Source: Proales similis
Lineage: Eukaryota; Rotifera; Eurotatoria; Ploima; Proalidae
Assembly: GCA_019059635.1 (NCBI GenBank)
Contig: JAGVRJ010000007.1
Coordinates: 1,302,001-1,366,000, forward strand
Direction of reading: 5' to 3'
Length of the DNA stretch: 64,000 nt
The notes below the pieces were generated by a model. That model was given only the letters and a program-made list of their open reading frames with translations. It made no database searches and was not told the DNA's origin. Positions 1 through 11,114 of the stretch are shown piece after piece; the first letter of the stretch is position 1; each line of letters starts with the position of its first letter. The position numbers and the translations under genes are program-made.

Positions 1-485
1 AGCTGATCTAAATCGTTCACTAACTGGCTGACAAGCTCTTTAGACGGATGGTCGAGCTTTTGACTTTGAATGACACTCGAGTAGAGAAATACGAGTCCGA
101 TGTGCATTTGACGCGCCTCTTCTTTGCTCGCACTCGCTTTGGCGCTCTCCTCGCCCGCGCTGGTCGGAGTGAGAAGATGACTTGTGGCCAGCTCAAACAA
201 CTTGTCTAACTTGGGCAAATTGTTCACTAGCTCTGTTAAAGCACATGTGTAGCCCAATCGAGAATTCTTTCGATTCGAAGCAAGGCCTCTGATCAGGCGG
301 TTAAAAATGTACTTTTGTGTATCTTGGTCTTCAGCCTGAACGTTGTAAATATCAAGTAGAGCCTTTGTGCCCTGCACTCTCTTGTCCGGCTCGAACTGTG
401 ACAGTTTCCAGAACGCTTCAACCACTTCTGCGTTCGTCTGGCTATTCGCTGTTTTAGTTCCGTTTGCTATTTCGGGCACTGCCAT
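1..485 (-). CDS. MYBBP1A: Myb-binding protein 1A / DNA polymerase V family, N-terminal part (cut by window edge)
   Basis: The reverse strand is open from an ATG at 485 to the window edge, about 161 residues. The protein begins MAVPEIANGTK and contains FWKLSQFEPDKRVQGTKALL and YIFNRLIRGLASNRKNSRLG. This matches the N-terminal HEAT-like region of MYBBP1A/Pol5, a nucleolar protein that works in rRNA transcription and ribosome biogenesis and in animals also acts as a transcription co-regulator. The family assignment comes from my recognition of this block; the rest of the gene lies outside the window. No intron is needed within the visible part. The gene is divergent to MPDU1, with 491 bp between the two start codons. 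Confidence 0.82.
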   Translation of the reverse strand, partial: MAVPEIANGTKTANSQTNAEVVEAFWKLSQFEPDKRVQGTKALLDIYNVQAEDQDTQKYIFNRLIRGLASNRKNSRLGYTCALTELVNNLPKLDKLFELATSHLLTPTSAGEESAKASASKEEARQMHIGLVFLYSSVIQSQKLDHPSKELVSQLVNDLDQ

Positions 486-976
486 TTCTCTTTCTTCTAT
501 TCTTGATTCTTCCTTCTAATTTACGATATTGGAAAACGTGTTCACGTTTGAAAGTTCTCCCACAAATGTGATCTCATTTATGCACCGTTCTGGTCCTGAC
601 CCCTTCCTCGGCTGATTGCGACCGATGCGCTCAAAACAAATTTCACTTTGAAATTTAGGCTGCATTTCATTTTAATAAATTAAATCGCTTGTTCAATTAA
701 GCCGAAAAATTTGATTTGCACAAATCAGCGATGGCAACATGTCTGCCTTTTTGAGCGTCTATTGAGCGTCTTTTTGCTCTCTGTCACTTCCAGCATTAAA
801 TTTTCTTGAGCGTGTTTCAGCGAACAACGGTTATAATAAGTATGAGCGTGCATTAGTTTGAGGCAAACTTTGACGCGTGTCGTAAATTCAGAGTCGAATG
901 CATTCGAACATTTCAAAGAGCATTTATTAAGTTTGATCCGACTTTTACACGATAGATAAGATTGGCGTTAGAAAAC
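486..976. other. Divergent upstream region between MYBBP1A and MPDU1
   Basis: Both 5' flanks lie here. The only open frames are short, AT-rich and lack family resemblance. I see no clear TATA box. The stretch presumably holds both promoters and 5' UTRs; this is inferred from gene orientation only. Confidence 0.5.
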
Positions 977-1732
977 ATGAACAAAGGCGGCATGATGGAA
1001 TCTTTTGAGCAGCTCATGCTTCTAATGATGAACAAAAAGTGCTACGAGTCAATATTCTATGAGTTTGATTTTACCAATGTCGACTGCATCAAGATGATCA
1101 TGAGCAGAGGAATAGGCTATGCCATTCTTTTCGCAAGCCTACTCCTGCGCGTTCCGCAGATAATCAAGATCATCTCGGCCGGCAGCGGAAAAGGAATCAG
1201 CGCTTTCTCTGAGCTTCTCATGCAAGTGGCCGTATTCGGCACCATGTCATACGGATACTACCAGAACTTTTCAATCGCCGCATACGGCGACGCCTATTCC
1301 ATTTTCGTTCAAGGCTTCTTGGTCATTCTTTTGATATTTTTCTACGACCGAAACTATCTGGCCATTTCCGTTCTGGTTCCAGCCATAGCTGCCTCATCCT
1401 ATGCGCTTTACTTCAAGCTTATTCCGCCCGCTGTAATTCAAACGCTCAATTCACTCGGCGTCTTTATAGCTGTTGTAGCCCGACTCAATCAAGCTCGAAC
1501 AAACTTTTTGGCTAAAAGCACCGGAAACTTGTCAGCAATCACTCTTATCATGCAGTTTCTCGGCTGTGTTGCTCGTATTTTTACCTCGATCCAGGAGACT
1601 GGCGATGTTCAGCTTATCGTCAACTTCATTATTAGCTCTGTAGCGAACGGCCTTCTCGTTCTGCAGCTCGCTTTGTACTGGAACTCTGATTCAAAAGCAA
1701 AACAAAAGAAGCGCAGCAAAAAGACAAACTAG
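977..1732 (+). CDS. MPDU1: Mannose-P-dolichol utilization defect 1 protein
   Basis: A single uninterrupted reading frame of 251 residues (human MPDU1 has 247). It carries the PQ-loop signature LLLRVPQIIKI (near residues 50-60) followed by SAGSGKGIS, and the diagnostic C-terminal block with ARIFTSIQETGD and LQLALYWN, ending in a basic KQKKRSKK tail. PQ-loop proteins are multi-pass membrane proteins; MPDU1 sits in the ER and is needed for use of mannose- and glucose-phosphate-dolichol in N-glycan, GPI and C-mannose synthesis. The frame stays open a little upstream without ATG, so the ATG at 977 is taken as start; ATGs at residues 6 and 7 are alternatives. A CAATAAA-type poly(A) signal lies about 65 bp after the stop. 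Confidence 0.95.
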   Translation: MNKGGMMESFEQLMLLMMNKKCYESIFYEFDFTNVDCIKMIMSRGIGYAILFASLLLRVPQIIKIISAGSGKGISAFSELLMQVAVFGTMSYGYYQNFSIAAYGDAYSIFVQGFLVILLIFFYDRNYLAISVLVPAIAASSYALYFKLIPPAVIQTLNSLGVFIAVVARLNQARTNFLAKSTGNLSAITLIMQFLGCVARIFTSIQETGDVQLIVNFIISSVANGLLVLQLALYWNSDSKAKQKKRSKKTN

Positions 1733-1902
1733 TCCTCAATTTAATCGAAAACACTTTGCTTGCGGCAATTTCTAGTTTTCAATTTAATTTAGTTTTGCAA
1801 TAAATCGTTTCGTGTAGCGACCTATTTGAGAATTTTTTTATCTCATCAAGTTTCAGACCTCAGCAAAACTGTAGCTATCAGACGCAAGTCTCTATTCATA
1901 GA

Positions 1903-3243
1903 ATGGTATTCTTGGCTGCCCAACGTAAATTGAAGCCAAGGCTTGTAAATAGTTGCTTGAAATTGAATCGCTATTTGAGCGTTCTAGGCATTGAAACGAG
2001 CTGTGATGACACCGGAGTTGGTGTGGTTAATAGAGATAGAGAAATCCTGGCCGAGGCCAAATACAACCAGTGGAGTGTCCATCGTCAACTGGGAGCGCCG
2101 AAGAAAAACGTTTTGAGCGGCTGGGGTGGCGGGGTGATTCCTCATGTCGCTCGTAAGCTACATCGAGAAAACTTGATAGACGCGGTGAGTGATTGCATTG
2201 AGAGACTGCCAAAAGGGTGGAGGTCTTTGGACGCTATTGCCGTGACCGTAAAGCCAGGAATCGAACCTTGCTTGTGGGAGGGTATTCAGTTTGCGAAACT
2301 TTTGGCAAACAGGCATTTACTTCCCGTGATACCGATTCACCACATGGAGGCACACGCGCTCACGAGTCGTTTATTTGACGCTGATCTCTCGTTTCCTTAC
2401 CTCACTTTGCTGATAAGCGGTGGCCACTGCATCCTGGCATTGGTCACCGACTATAATCAGTTCTATCGATTGGGCGAGAGTTTGGACACCTCACCAGGTA
2501 AATAAATTCACTCTGAGCTTTGTACCTCAACTTTTTCTTTCATTTTGTTTATCTCCTGTCAAGGAAACTGCATAGACAAGATAGCTCGACAGATGGGTCT
2601 TTTCAATCGCGGACCTAGTCAGCTTGCATCAGGTGGCGCCTTGATGGAGCATTACGCACAAGGAGGCACTCCAGAGCCCTACCAAGCCATGCTGGATATG
2701 ATGCGGAACTATTTCAAAAAGAATCGAGATTGTAACTTTTCGTTCAGCGGTCTGATGGCCTTCACGCATCGGCTCATTGACAGATCGCTGAGAGAGGCTG
2801 ACCAGTCCGAGATTTGTCTTATAAACAACCAAGAGCGTGCGGTGCTAAAAGAGCAAACGATCAAGAACATTTGTGCTGCTGTGCAACATGCGATTCTGGA
2901 TCAACTCACCGATCGAATACGGAGAGCTTTTCTTTATCTTGAGCTCAGCTCTAAAAAAGTCGACTGCCTAGTCGTTTCGGGCGGCGTGGCCTCGAACAGA
3001 TTCATTAGGAGCGGGCTTGAGCAGCTATGTTCTGAGCTCAACGTGAGAACTTGCGCTCCTCCGATTAAATATTGCACTGACAACGGAGTTATGATTGCCT
3101 GGAACGGATGCGAGAAGTTAATTCTTAATTCAGAAGACATCATTCAAGCAAGTTCTAATTTTGAAAGCCTCCAGGCCGTTTCGACATCCTCGTTTGGCCT
3201 TGACTTGTCGAAAAAAATTGCAGAGCTGAAAATAAAAACATAA
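1903..3243 (+). CDS. OSGEPL1: Mitochondrial tRNA N6-threonylcarbamoyladenosine transferase (OSGEPL1/Qri7)
   Basis: Two exons, 1903-2497 and 2564-3243, join in frame to 424 residues. The protein has the Kae1/TsaD fold signatures: GIETSCDDTGVGVV near residue 30, the metal-binding HMEAH motif, LISGGHCIL, and VSGGVASNRFIR near the C-terminus. The enzyme transfers the threonylcarbamoyl group to A37 of ANN-decoding mitochondrial tRNAs. The first 25 residues (MVFLAAQRKLKPRLVNSC...) are basic and free of acidic residues, as in a mitochondrial presequence, which separates it from the cytosolic paralogue OSGEP. Exon 2 follows a polypyrimidine-AAG acceptor, giving SPG|NCIDKIARQMG. It lies 170 bp downstream of MPDU1 on the same strand. 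Confidence 0.93.
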
Positions 3244-3469
3244 ACTTGTGGATAAAAGAGCAGACTGACTACTCATTTGATTACTCATTCAAGGCCTTAA
3301 TTCGGGCTCAAGTTCGTCCGAGTTAAATCGATCCATGATCATAAAAGCCTCAAGGCCGACATATTATCTCTGCCTGAGAGAAGTTGAAAGAACTTTTCAA
3401 ACTAAGAACATAAACAAATTTATTGACAAACTCCTTGATTGTCATTCAAGTAGAAAGTGTAGACTCTGA

Positions 3470-5757
3470 CTATGTAATGATTTCGCTCGACTGACTGGGA
3501 TCAGAGGCAGCTAAGAATGCGGGCGGATGTCTGTTGGCATAGTAGGTCAGAGCCACAGACGCAAGGAGAACAACTAAACCAAGAATGAAAACGAGCAAGT
3601 CAAGAGTCTGATTCGAGTAAATAAACAGTCGCATTTGAATCGATTTGCCGGACCATGACGACTCTGCCCAGGCAGGGAATAGTTCAGGCTGACTTAGTTT
3701 TCCATTTTCAAATTCATCGAAAGCCGGAGACTGACTAGATATGGCGTAGATCGACGAGCAAACGCACACATTGCTTTGCGTTTTGTAGGCAATCTTTATG
3801 TAAACTCCATTCTCCTGTTCATAAGTCCGGATGCTTGACGATCCTTTTACGCATTCTTCGTCGCTCAGATTTTGAAGCTCAAGGTTTCGAGTGAAATAGA
3901 GGAACAGCATGCTGGTGATCCACTTGCCGCTGATTGAATTGTCGTTCACTCCAGTGTAAAAGCTGAGACGACCTTTAGGCTCATTGGAGTCGAGGTTCTT
4001 CAAATAGCTTGACCACTGCTTCTCTTCTAGGATTCCGCGGAAAAAATCGCACGTAGAGTTCCAATAGTAGCAGTAAATCAGGCTGTTAAGAGTTTCTATG
4101 CTAATCTCATCGCTTAGGTCCTTTCCGTTCGAACTGCTAAAGTCGTAGACAGTCTGGGCCACAGAGGTCAATAATCGCTGCAGCCGCGTAGCAAGCAAGC
4201 TAGTTTGATTTTCAGGCTTGTCCGACTCGTCAGGAGACGTAAGGTTCAAATTCGTGGGCGTATCAAACACACTGTGATAGAATTTGTTGCGAAATTCTTT
4301 TTCATGGTCGGCAATCGATATTCCGGCCACGCTAAGTTCACGTCTTAAGAATGCTTGAATCGACGATGGTGGCAGGGGCTGATTCATGTTGGTCACTTGA
4401 GATATCGAGCCGTTCGAATATTCTTCCGAATTTTCGAAATGAAATGTACAAATAAAAAAATGACAGTAAATAGAAATTTTGGTTACCTTCGAGCTTGCTG
4501 ATTAGATCTTCGAGTCTTTCGCGAGTCGTCTGGTTCTTATTTAAGGTAACCGGGTCTCTATGAAGATAGAGTTGGCTATTGCCTTCCAAGCCAACCTGTC
4601 CAAGTTGATTCAATTCAATTATTGCAGCCAACGCGTCTTTTTCTGCCAAAAAGTCTCTTTGATTCGCTTCGACAAAAGTTTGTTATTTAAGTCTACTCAC
4701 TTAATATATATTCTGCTTGAACGCCGTTTTGAAGAACGTTTACTGCCGGAAAGCGGTCAAGAATTAGATCGTTAACAAATCTGTTCGAGCCGCCGTAATC
4801 AAAGGCTTCGTTGTCGAACAGAGTCAGAAGCACGTTGTACTTGTCCATTTTGCTGCGATGTTTGGCCAGCAGTTCTACAAGGGCTAGGAAGCCTATTAAC
4901 GAGCTTATTGGCTCATTGGCCGCCGGAGTAAAGTACTCGAACAGGGTAAAAGTGTCTAGTCGGGCAGAGAGCATCAGAACTGGCAGCTCAGTCGATGGCT
5001 TTTGATTTAAAAACGAAATATAACTGGAGCCGCCGAGAGGATCACAAAACGAGTTGTAATCAAACGTGTGCATGATGCTCTGGCGCCGCGCACAGACTCG
5101 ACTGCTGACTGCGCCGTACATTTCTAATCCCAGCTGCATGCCGCAGACATAGTCTCCGCTCTTTACCGAAGGATCGCTGCGCTCAAATAACTTTTTATTG
5201 AACTTGTCGTAGCACTCAGTTAAGACTGAGTCCACATCGTCTTGGTCGTTTAGAACATAAATGGGAATTTCAAAACTTTGGAACATGAACCCGTCTCCGC
5301 TAGGATTCCAGTCTAGTTCGTAACGAATATCATGGTAAATGCTGAAATGACTGTTGGGCTGTTTTGTGTCGTCCGAGTAGGCTTGATTCACTTGTAGACC
5401 AAGCGAGTCTTGATTTATCAAAACTATGCCGTTTATAAATTTGCCTTGATTTGACAGATGAAGTTCAATTGTCGATTGAAACCAGTTTGGGTATGTGGCA
5501 ACAATTAGCGGGTGATCAAATTGGGGACCGTTTATTTTTAGGCGATCAAAGTCGTTCTGACTGCGAACTGCGTACAATACACCTTCGTAGTCGCCGACGT
5601 CTAGCTTGGCGCAGCCGATCTGATGAGTGGCGTTAAAGCGTCGCACACAAGGTATTGGGGAGTTGATGTTCACATAAGAACGGTCATGGTTTCTATCGGC
5701 TCTGACAGTAGCAGTCAAGATGACGAGCCAAAGTCCCAGATAGCAAGACGTGCTCAT
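3470..5757 (-). CDS. NCSTN: Nicastrin, γ-secretase substrate-receptor subunit
   Basis: Three exons on the reverse strand (5757-4701, 4642-4487, 4395-3470) join in frame to 712 residues; human nicastrin has 709. There is an N-terminal signal peptide (MSTSCYLGLWLVILTATVRA), a long ectodomain, and one transmembrane segment near the C-terminus (LLVFILGLVVLLASVALTYYA). Recognisable blocks are the NEAFDYGGSNRF segment (the DYIGS region of vertebrates, with Ile replaced by Gly), QPLPPSSIQAFLR, and ADHEKEFRNKFYHSVFDT. Nicastrin is a glycoprotein that gates substrates into γ-secretase. An in-frame ATG 51 bp upstream is possible, but the chosen start puts the signal peptide at the N-terminus. A poly(A) signal (reverse AATAAA) lies at 3419-3424. 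Presenilin, its catalytic partner, is 38 kb away. Confidence 0.95.
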
Positions 5758-6130
5758 TTCATCAAAAAATATTTGGTATGGTGTAATGACGAAGATTCTA
5801 AACGACAAGAACCTATCTTCATAATTGCCTGTTGACCAACTGCGAGTCTATCACAACTAACCTAACTAGCGTTTGCCGTCAATTTACCGATCTAATTAGG
5901 CAATCGCTTTTAAAAGAGTTGGACAGGTGCTTGAACTTGAAATCGGAGTAGTCTATTCTGTTTGTATGGGTGCTGACTGTTCGACTGCTGAAAATGCCGT
6001 TTCCGGAGAGATAAAGCAAAATTATGATCGGCTTATCAATTTGATCTGCACTTAAAAAAGAGCTTTATGAGTTAGAGCGAATGTCCAGGTTGATTCGAGC
6101 AAGTTCGTCATCAAAGTTCATGAGAACAGC
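5758..6130. other. Divergent interval between nicastrin and the SLC35A gene
   Basis: This 373-bp stretch holds both 5' flanks. On the plus strand it contains a 29-codon AUG frame and a second open frame whose TGA overlaps the SLC35A start codon (listed separately). No core promoter element stands out. Confidence 0.5.
5966..6055 (+). other. Upstream open reading frame in the SLC35A leader
   Basis: ATG at 5966 opens a 29-residue frame (MGADCSTAENAVSGEIKQNY...) that stops at 6053-6055. A second frame, open from 6045 with an ATG at 6081, reads ALKKELYELERMSRLIR... and ends with a TGA at 6132-6134, overlapping the SLC35A start as ATGA. Neither has been shown to be translated. If both lie in the mRNA leader they would affect initiation at the main start. 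They may be chance frames or pieces of one spliced upstream frame. Confidence 0.35.
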
Positions 6131-7269
6131 ATGAGCAGGTTTGAAAAATCAGCCATATTTGTGAGCTATGTCGCGCTATTCGTAGCCCAAGGTTTGCCTG
6201 ATTTGCTCAAAATAATCCACTTGGCGGATCTCAATTCAATTTAAAAAGGCTTACTAATTAGTGGAAGCAAAAACAAAGACAACCAATTCGAGTACGATCC
6301 CGCTGTAGTTGTTCTTCTCACAGAGGTGGTTAAATTGGCCATCTCTATTCTGCTCTACAAAAGATCCAGGTTTGCTGGTCTCAAAGGCGTTGCAAGTTTA
6401 CGAATAGATCCAGAACTAACCTTTTATTAAGAAAATTCAATTCAGATCAGGCAATGGGCGAACTCTTCAAGTACAAAGAAGGTATGCCACCAATTGTATT
6501 ATGTAGCTATTTCTAGCCGACAGAGTTTAAAAGCGTTCAATTTTCAGCTGCAATCTATTATCTGCTACCAAGCGGTTTATATTGTCTGTACAATAACTTG
6601 ACATACATAAACCTTTCTCACTATGATCCAACAACTTACAACATACTGATGCAGACGCGCGTTTTAGTGACCGCTCTAATTTATCAATTACTAATGGCCA
6701 GAAGCATAACCAAGAAGCAGTGGTTCGCTCTATTTATTCTGACGATTGGATGTGGTCTCAAGCAACTTTCCGTTGCCGACAAACTTGAATCGAACCGCTC
6801 ACGACTATTCAGCTTCTATTTGTTTACTATTTTCATTCAAGTTCTTTGCTCGAGTGTGGCCGGCGTTTTCAATGAATACCTCATCAAGGAAAGGTTCAAA
6901 AAATTGCATGTTTTGCTACAGAACGTATTCATGTGCTCGTTTTCAATCGCATTTAACATTCTCTATTTTGAATTGAACCACGCCTATGGCAGCAAATCAT
7001 CGAGCATTTTTAGCCTTGATTTTATTGTTTCACTTGGACACTACTTTCAGCCACAAATTGCTCTGATTGTGCTAGTTAATTCTCTGATCGGAATAGTAAC
7101 TAGTTTGTTTTTAGCTCAATTGAACTCGATTCTAAAGCTATTCGCCAGTGCCACTGAGACCTTTCTCATCACCCTCTTATCCTGGCTCATTTTTAACATT
7201 CCGGTCACTTTCGTCACATTTGTCGCTGTAAATTTAGTTACTCTTGCCATCTGGACCTACTCAACTTAG
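6131..7269 (+). CDS. SLC35A-family nucleotide-sugar transporter (SLC35A4/A5-like)
   Basis: Four exons (6131-6191, 6249-6369, 6432-6481, 6548-7269) join in frame to 317 residues. The product is strongly hydrophobic, with about ten predicted membrane spans. It carries SLC35A landmarks: VVLLTEVVKLAISILL in span 2, LYNNLTYINLSHYDPTTYN, and SSVAGVFNEYLIKER before span 7. Such proteins import nucleotide sugars into the Golgi in exchange for nucleotide monophosphates. The YNNL...DPTTYNIL and NEYLIKER blocks resemble SLC35A4 and A5 most, but the substrate cannot be read from sequence. Introns 1 and 2 start with GTTTGC, weak donors that are nevertheless needed to keep the frame. AATAAA lies about 25 bp after the stop. 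Confidence 0.85.
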
Positions 7270-7518
7270 TTATTGACAATTTCTTTCTTTTAAATAAAAT
7301 TTTGTCACAATTTCACAGTTTCTATTTAGCTAAGGGGGCATCGGACTTGCACTGTAGTTTAAACTCCAATTTGAGTCGTATCAAACCAGAAATATGCATA
7401 CCGCTGATAGAGAGGGGGGGGACAGGTATGAGCTCTATGGTCGAGCAAAACAAACTTATCCAGTCTACTCACATGGTGATAGCCGCGCATCGGCATTTCG
7501 TTTGAGGAACAGCTCGAT

Positions 7519-10500
7519 ATGCCGGCCTTGGTCAAAGTCAGAGTCATATCGGCTCGTAATCTTCCAGTCATGGATAAAGCGTCCGAGAGCTGTGACGCAT
7601 TCGTGGAAGTCAGTTAATGGTCATTTAATCAGATTTAAGAATCTATTGTAGTTGCGCGAAAAATTCAAAGGTACGCTTTGGAAATGCGTATGACAAGACG
7701 CCAGTTTATCGCAAATCGCTCGATCCAGTTTGGAACGCGCGTTTCGTTCTTGAGGTTGAAGAGGACGAAGGACAGAACGAGCCGCTTCAGATTAGAGTTC
7801 TAGATCACGACACTTATTCGTCTCATGACGCGATCGGCAAAGTCTACATTGATTTGAAACCTCTGCTTCTCGAAAGCGGCAAGAACATCATAAACGGTCA
7901 GTTGGCAGTTCATTCCAAGCACATCAAAGTAATTCTCTGCATAAATTTAATCATTAAGGCTGGTTTCCAATTTACGATACTATGCATGGTAGCCAACAAA
8001 GACAAGAGTCTCTCCGAAACCTTTTCATATCTCATTTTCCACTCAAGGAGCTCGAGGCGAAATAAAAGTTCAGGTAAAAGTAGAAATTCTCACCGATCGA
8101 AATCAATATCGCAAGTCGTCTGGTGACATCCGTTTCTTTTCAAGTGAGAGCAAATAATCGAAATTAGTCAGGTGTAGATTGAAATTCGCAAATAGGCGCG
8201 TGTGTTCCGGACGGTTATAAACTTGAGACTCTGTGCGGCTTTGTGGAAGAGCTCAGTCTCAATGATGACCCAGAGTATCAATGGATAGACAAAATACGCA
8301 CTCCACGAACATCCAACGAAACTCGACTCAAGTTCTTTTTCCACTTGTCCGGAGAGCTTCAGCGACGCATTGGTCTGAAAGTTCTGGAAATGGGCGGCAA
8401 CTGTGTTCTCGGCTACGCCCAAAGCTTCGACCTGGAAGGAGAGTATGGAACTGTGGCCAGAGGTCGGCTGAATTGATCTAATTTGACTGGTTAGTCACTA
8501 ATTAATGCGAAGCATTTGCCAGGCTTCGGCACAGCTGCTGTTATCTCAAAGCTTCCCGAGCGCAACTGCGATTTTCAAAGAGGCACGAGCGCCCCAGAAA
8601 AGCCAAACGAGTCACCCATCAAAGTGATTAAACTGTTTACTCTGGCCAGTCGTGAAATCGAATTTGAAACAAATTTTCCCAAAGACTAATAATGACAGTA
8701 ATAAGAGCGAGGCTAAACCTTTAATAGACCAAATTCACCGTGTTCACTCTGATTCGGAGCTCATCAATAATCAGGTTCAGTTGGATGATTTCAAACCGTT
8801 ACTGGCGTCTATCGGTGAGAGGATATTTGAATTTTTAGCTTTGAGCTCGTTAAAATACTCTCAAGAAGCATCTGCGAAGGAGGATGCTGCCGAGGAAGAA
8901 GAAACTGTTGAGGAGAGCATTTTTGACAAGATGTCGTACCCATTCTTTACGATCACCAAGCTGCCAGAGCGTCAGATAAAGCGTCTCGGCGGTGTTGTCT
9001 GTGCGCGCTCAGTCAAGCTCATTTCGAACAGCACGTCGAACACTGATCAAATCGAAACGCGTGATCGCTGGTGGAAAGAAATTCGAAATGAAATTCGTTC
9101 TCATATGCGCTCACTTGGCTGCAACTCTGTGATTGGTTACTCCGAAAGCAAGAGCATCTGCGACGAGTTTTGTATTCTATCAGCCTACGGTACTGCTGCC
9201 GTTATTCTAGACCCGCGCGAGCTTTCCTCTAAACACCTGGAAGGGTTCTTTTCGTATCAATACAACTGCAAGATTTTTCATTCATCCACGCATCGAGAGG
9301 AAACTCAAGCTCCAGAAGAAAATCCGACAATGTGCACTAGCTGCCACAAAGCCCAAGTGCCTGATATTTGCCTGACAACCTTAGAGCCGTTAAATGAAGT
9401 CTGGACTCTGGGCCACTCGTCCTTGATAAAAGCGACCGTAACTCGTGCTCGAAGGAAAGGCTCTGCTGAAGTGAGTGCCAAGATGATAAGCGACTTGCTG
9501 CCCTTTATGGAATACGAACTCCACAGACAGCTTGTATGTAAGCTCAAGCTAAAGGGAATGAATCTAATGTACGGTGTTCGGACCCAGCTGGCAATCGGAG
9601 AGAACATCATTTATGGCTATGCAGAAGGCACGGGCTGCTTTGCTTGGGCTCTTCCGGCTCCTAAGATACCACGAGTGACGTGCGAGAAAACGGAGAAATC
9701 GAAAAAAGACATATTTGATATGCAAGCAATTAAAGAGGCGCTGACCAATGAGTTTAATGAGAATTTAAAATTTTACCAATTGACTGCGTCTCAAAGACCC
9801 CGAAAAGCTTCAATATGGAGCGAGAGCGATAATGGGGCGGCTGGAAGCCCAAAACCTCAATTTAACCTTGAACTTGATGACCTGGCGCTCAAAGAAGGAA
9901 TAGACTGGCTTCTAGATCATGAGAGCAGGTCCAGAGATGACTTTTATGTTTCAAATACGGAAACCGTTCCCGGAAATAGCCCAACTCAAGTTAGCCGATA
10001 CATGTTCGTATACCTCTATCGATGTGAGCTCTCGACCTTGTACGGAAATCAAAAGATAAGCCACATTCAGAACGAGATAATCGAAAATTTGAAGTACAAA
10101 TCGCGCAAGGAAAGTCAGTGCTCGTTGGCTAACTTAAGAGTTGAAGTCGACTTGTATGACGACGAGCACGTTTTGTTCATAATGACCGGCTGCATGCTGG
10201 CACAAGCTGAACAAGTCGAACAAGCTCAAGATCATGTGGAAATTAGCAGTGCTTCATTTGTTCCTCGGTCTGCCGTTTCACAATATTTAGGACGACTTAA
10301 TCTATTTATGATTAGAGAGAGCTCTCAGATCAAAGAGCAAGGAGGGCTTACTTCATTCATGCATAACTTTATAGTTGAAGTGCAAGCAACGTGTCGAGCT
10401 CATGTACTTGCCCTGGGCGGAAATGCCTTACTCTCATTTAAAATCAGCCAGTTCACATTCTTGGACAATCAGCACAGAAATCAGGGCCAATGCTTGATAA

Positions 10501-10538
10501 ATGTCAACGGTGACATTGTCAAAATCAAACGCAATTAG
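7519..10538 (+). CDS. C2CD5: C2 domain-containing protein 5 (CDP138)
   Basis: Seven exons (7519-7608, 7671-7896, 7959-7988, 8048-8143, 8196-8462, 8523-8623, 8685-10538) join in frame to 887 residues. The N-terminal C2 domain spans about residues 1-110 (MPALVKVRVISARNLPVMDK, LQIRVLDHDTYSSHDAIGKV, GWFPIYDTMHG). Then come the conserved blocks DPEYQWIDKIRTPR, GELQRRIGLKVLEMGGN, GGVVCARSVKLI, ALGGNALLSFKIS and QAQC-like GQCLINVNGD near the end. The vertebrate protein is a Ca2+-binding phospho-substrate of Akt that promotes insulin-stimulated GLUT4 vesicle insertion; the invertebrate role is inferred. Exon 3 is only 30 bp. The acidic linker around residues 300-320 is less conserved, so the exon 6/7 junction is the least certain. 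Confidence 0.94.
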
Positions 10539-11114
10539 CGCATCTCTTTCAAGATTTAAGTTTTTATCGATGCTTCTTACAACCAATGCAATAAAACGTA
10601 ACTAAATGCACAAGTTCGCAAAACTCATCCTAGTTAAACAGCTGGTACTTAAACTAAATAATTGATCAATTTAATGCGGTTTGGCCATAAAAGCAAAGAT
10701 TCATGGAAAAGAAGAGACTTGAGCTCTTTTTTTTAATAGTTCTTGATCTTTCAAGCGTTCTTAACAAGATTTTTTAATTGATTAAATGACGCAACCTTTA
10801 ATAGATTCCTTCGTTCATATTGCTGCGAAGTTCCCAAGTTTTTGAACGAAGTTTTGAAAGTTTTAAGAAAGTTTCTAAAAAGAGTAAGGAATGCGCTCCA
10901 AAGCAATCATGAAAATATTCCTCGATAAAAACTCTAGATTTGAAAAAACTCATATTCATTAAAGTTCGTTGCTTGATCGCTGTGAAATAAATTCTTGGTT
11001 CAATTAGCATATAAAATAAACTTTCGAAAACAAAACTTGCGCTCAAGCTAAAGACCATAAAAGAAAAGAAAATTGTTTGATTTAAAATTGATTTGACTAA
11101 AAAGAGTCTGCGAG
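10539..11114. other. Intergenic, AT-rich
   Basis: Holds the 3' end of C2CD5 (CAATAAAAC about 50 bp after its stop) and the upstream region of the first triplicated membrane-protein gene. A reverse open frame at 10798-11139 has no recognisable similarity and low-complexity composition, so I do not call it. Confidence 0.5.

Noticed and set aside
725-916. Reverse 63-codon frame between MYBBP1A and MPDU1
   Set aside because: No similarity, no splice support and chance-like composition.
7302-7518. Short frames and a G run just before C2CD5
   Set aside because: Belong to the intergenic region and leader; C2CD5 starts cleanly at 7519.
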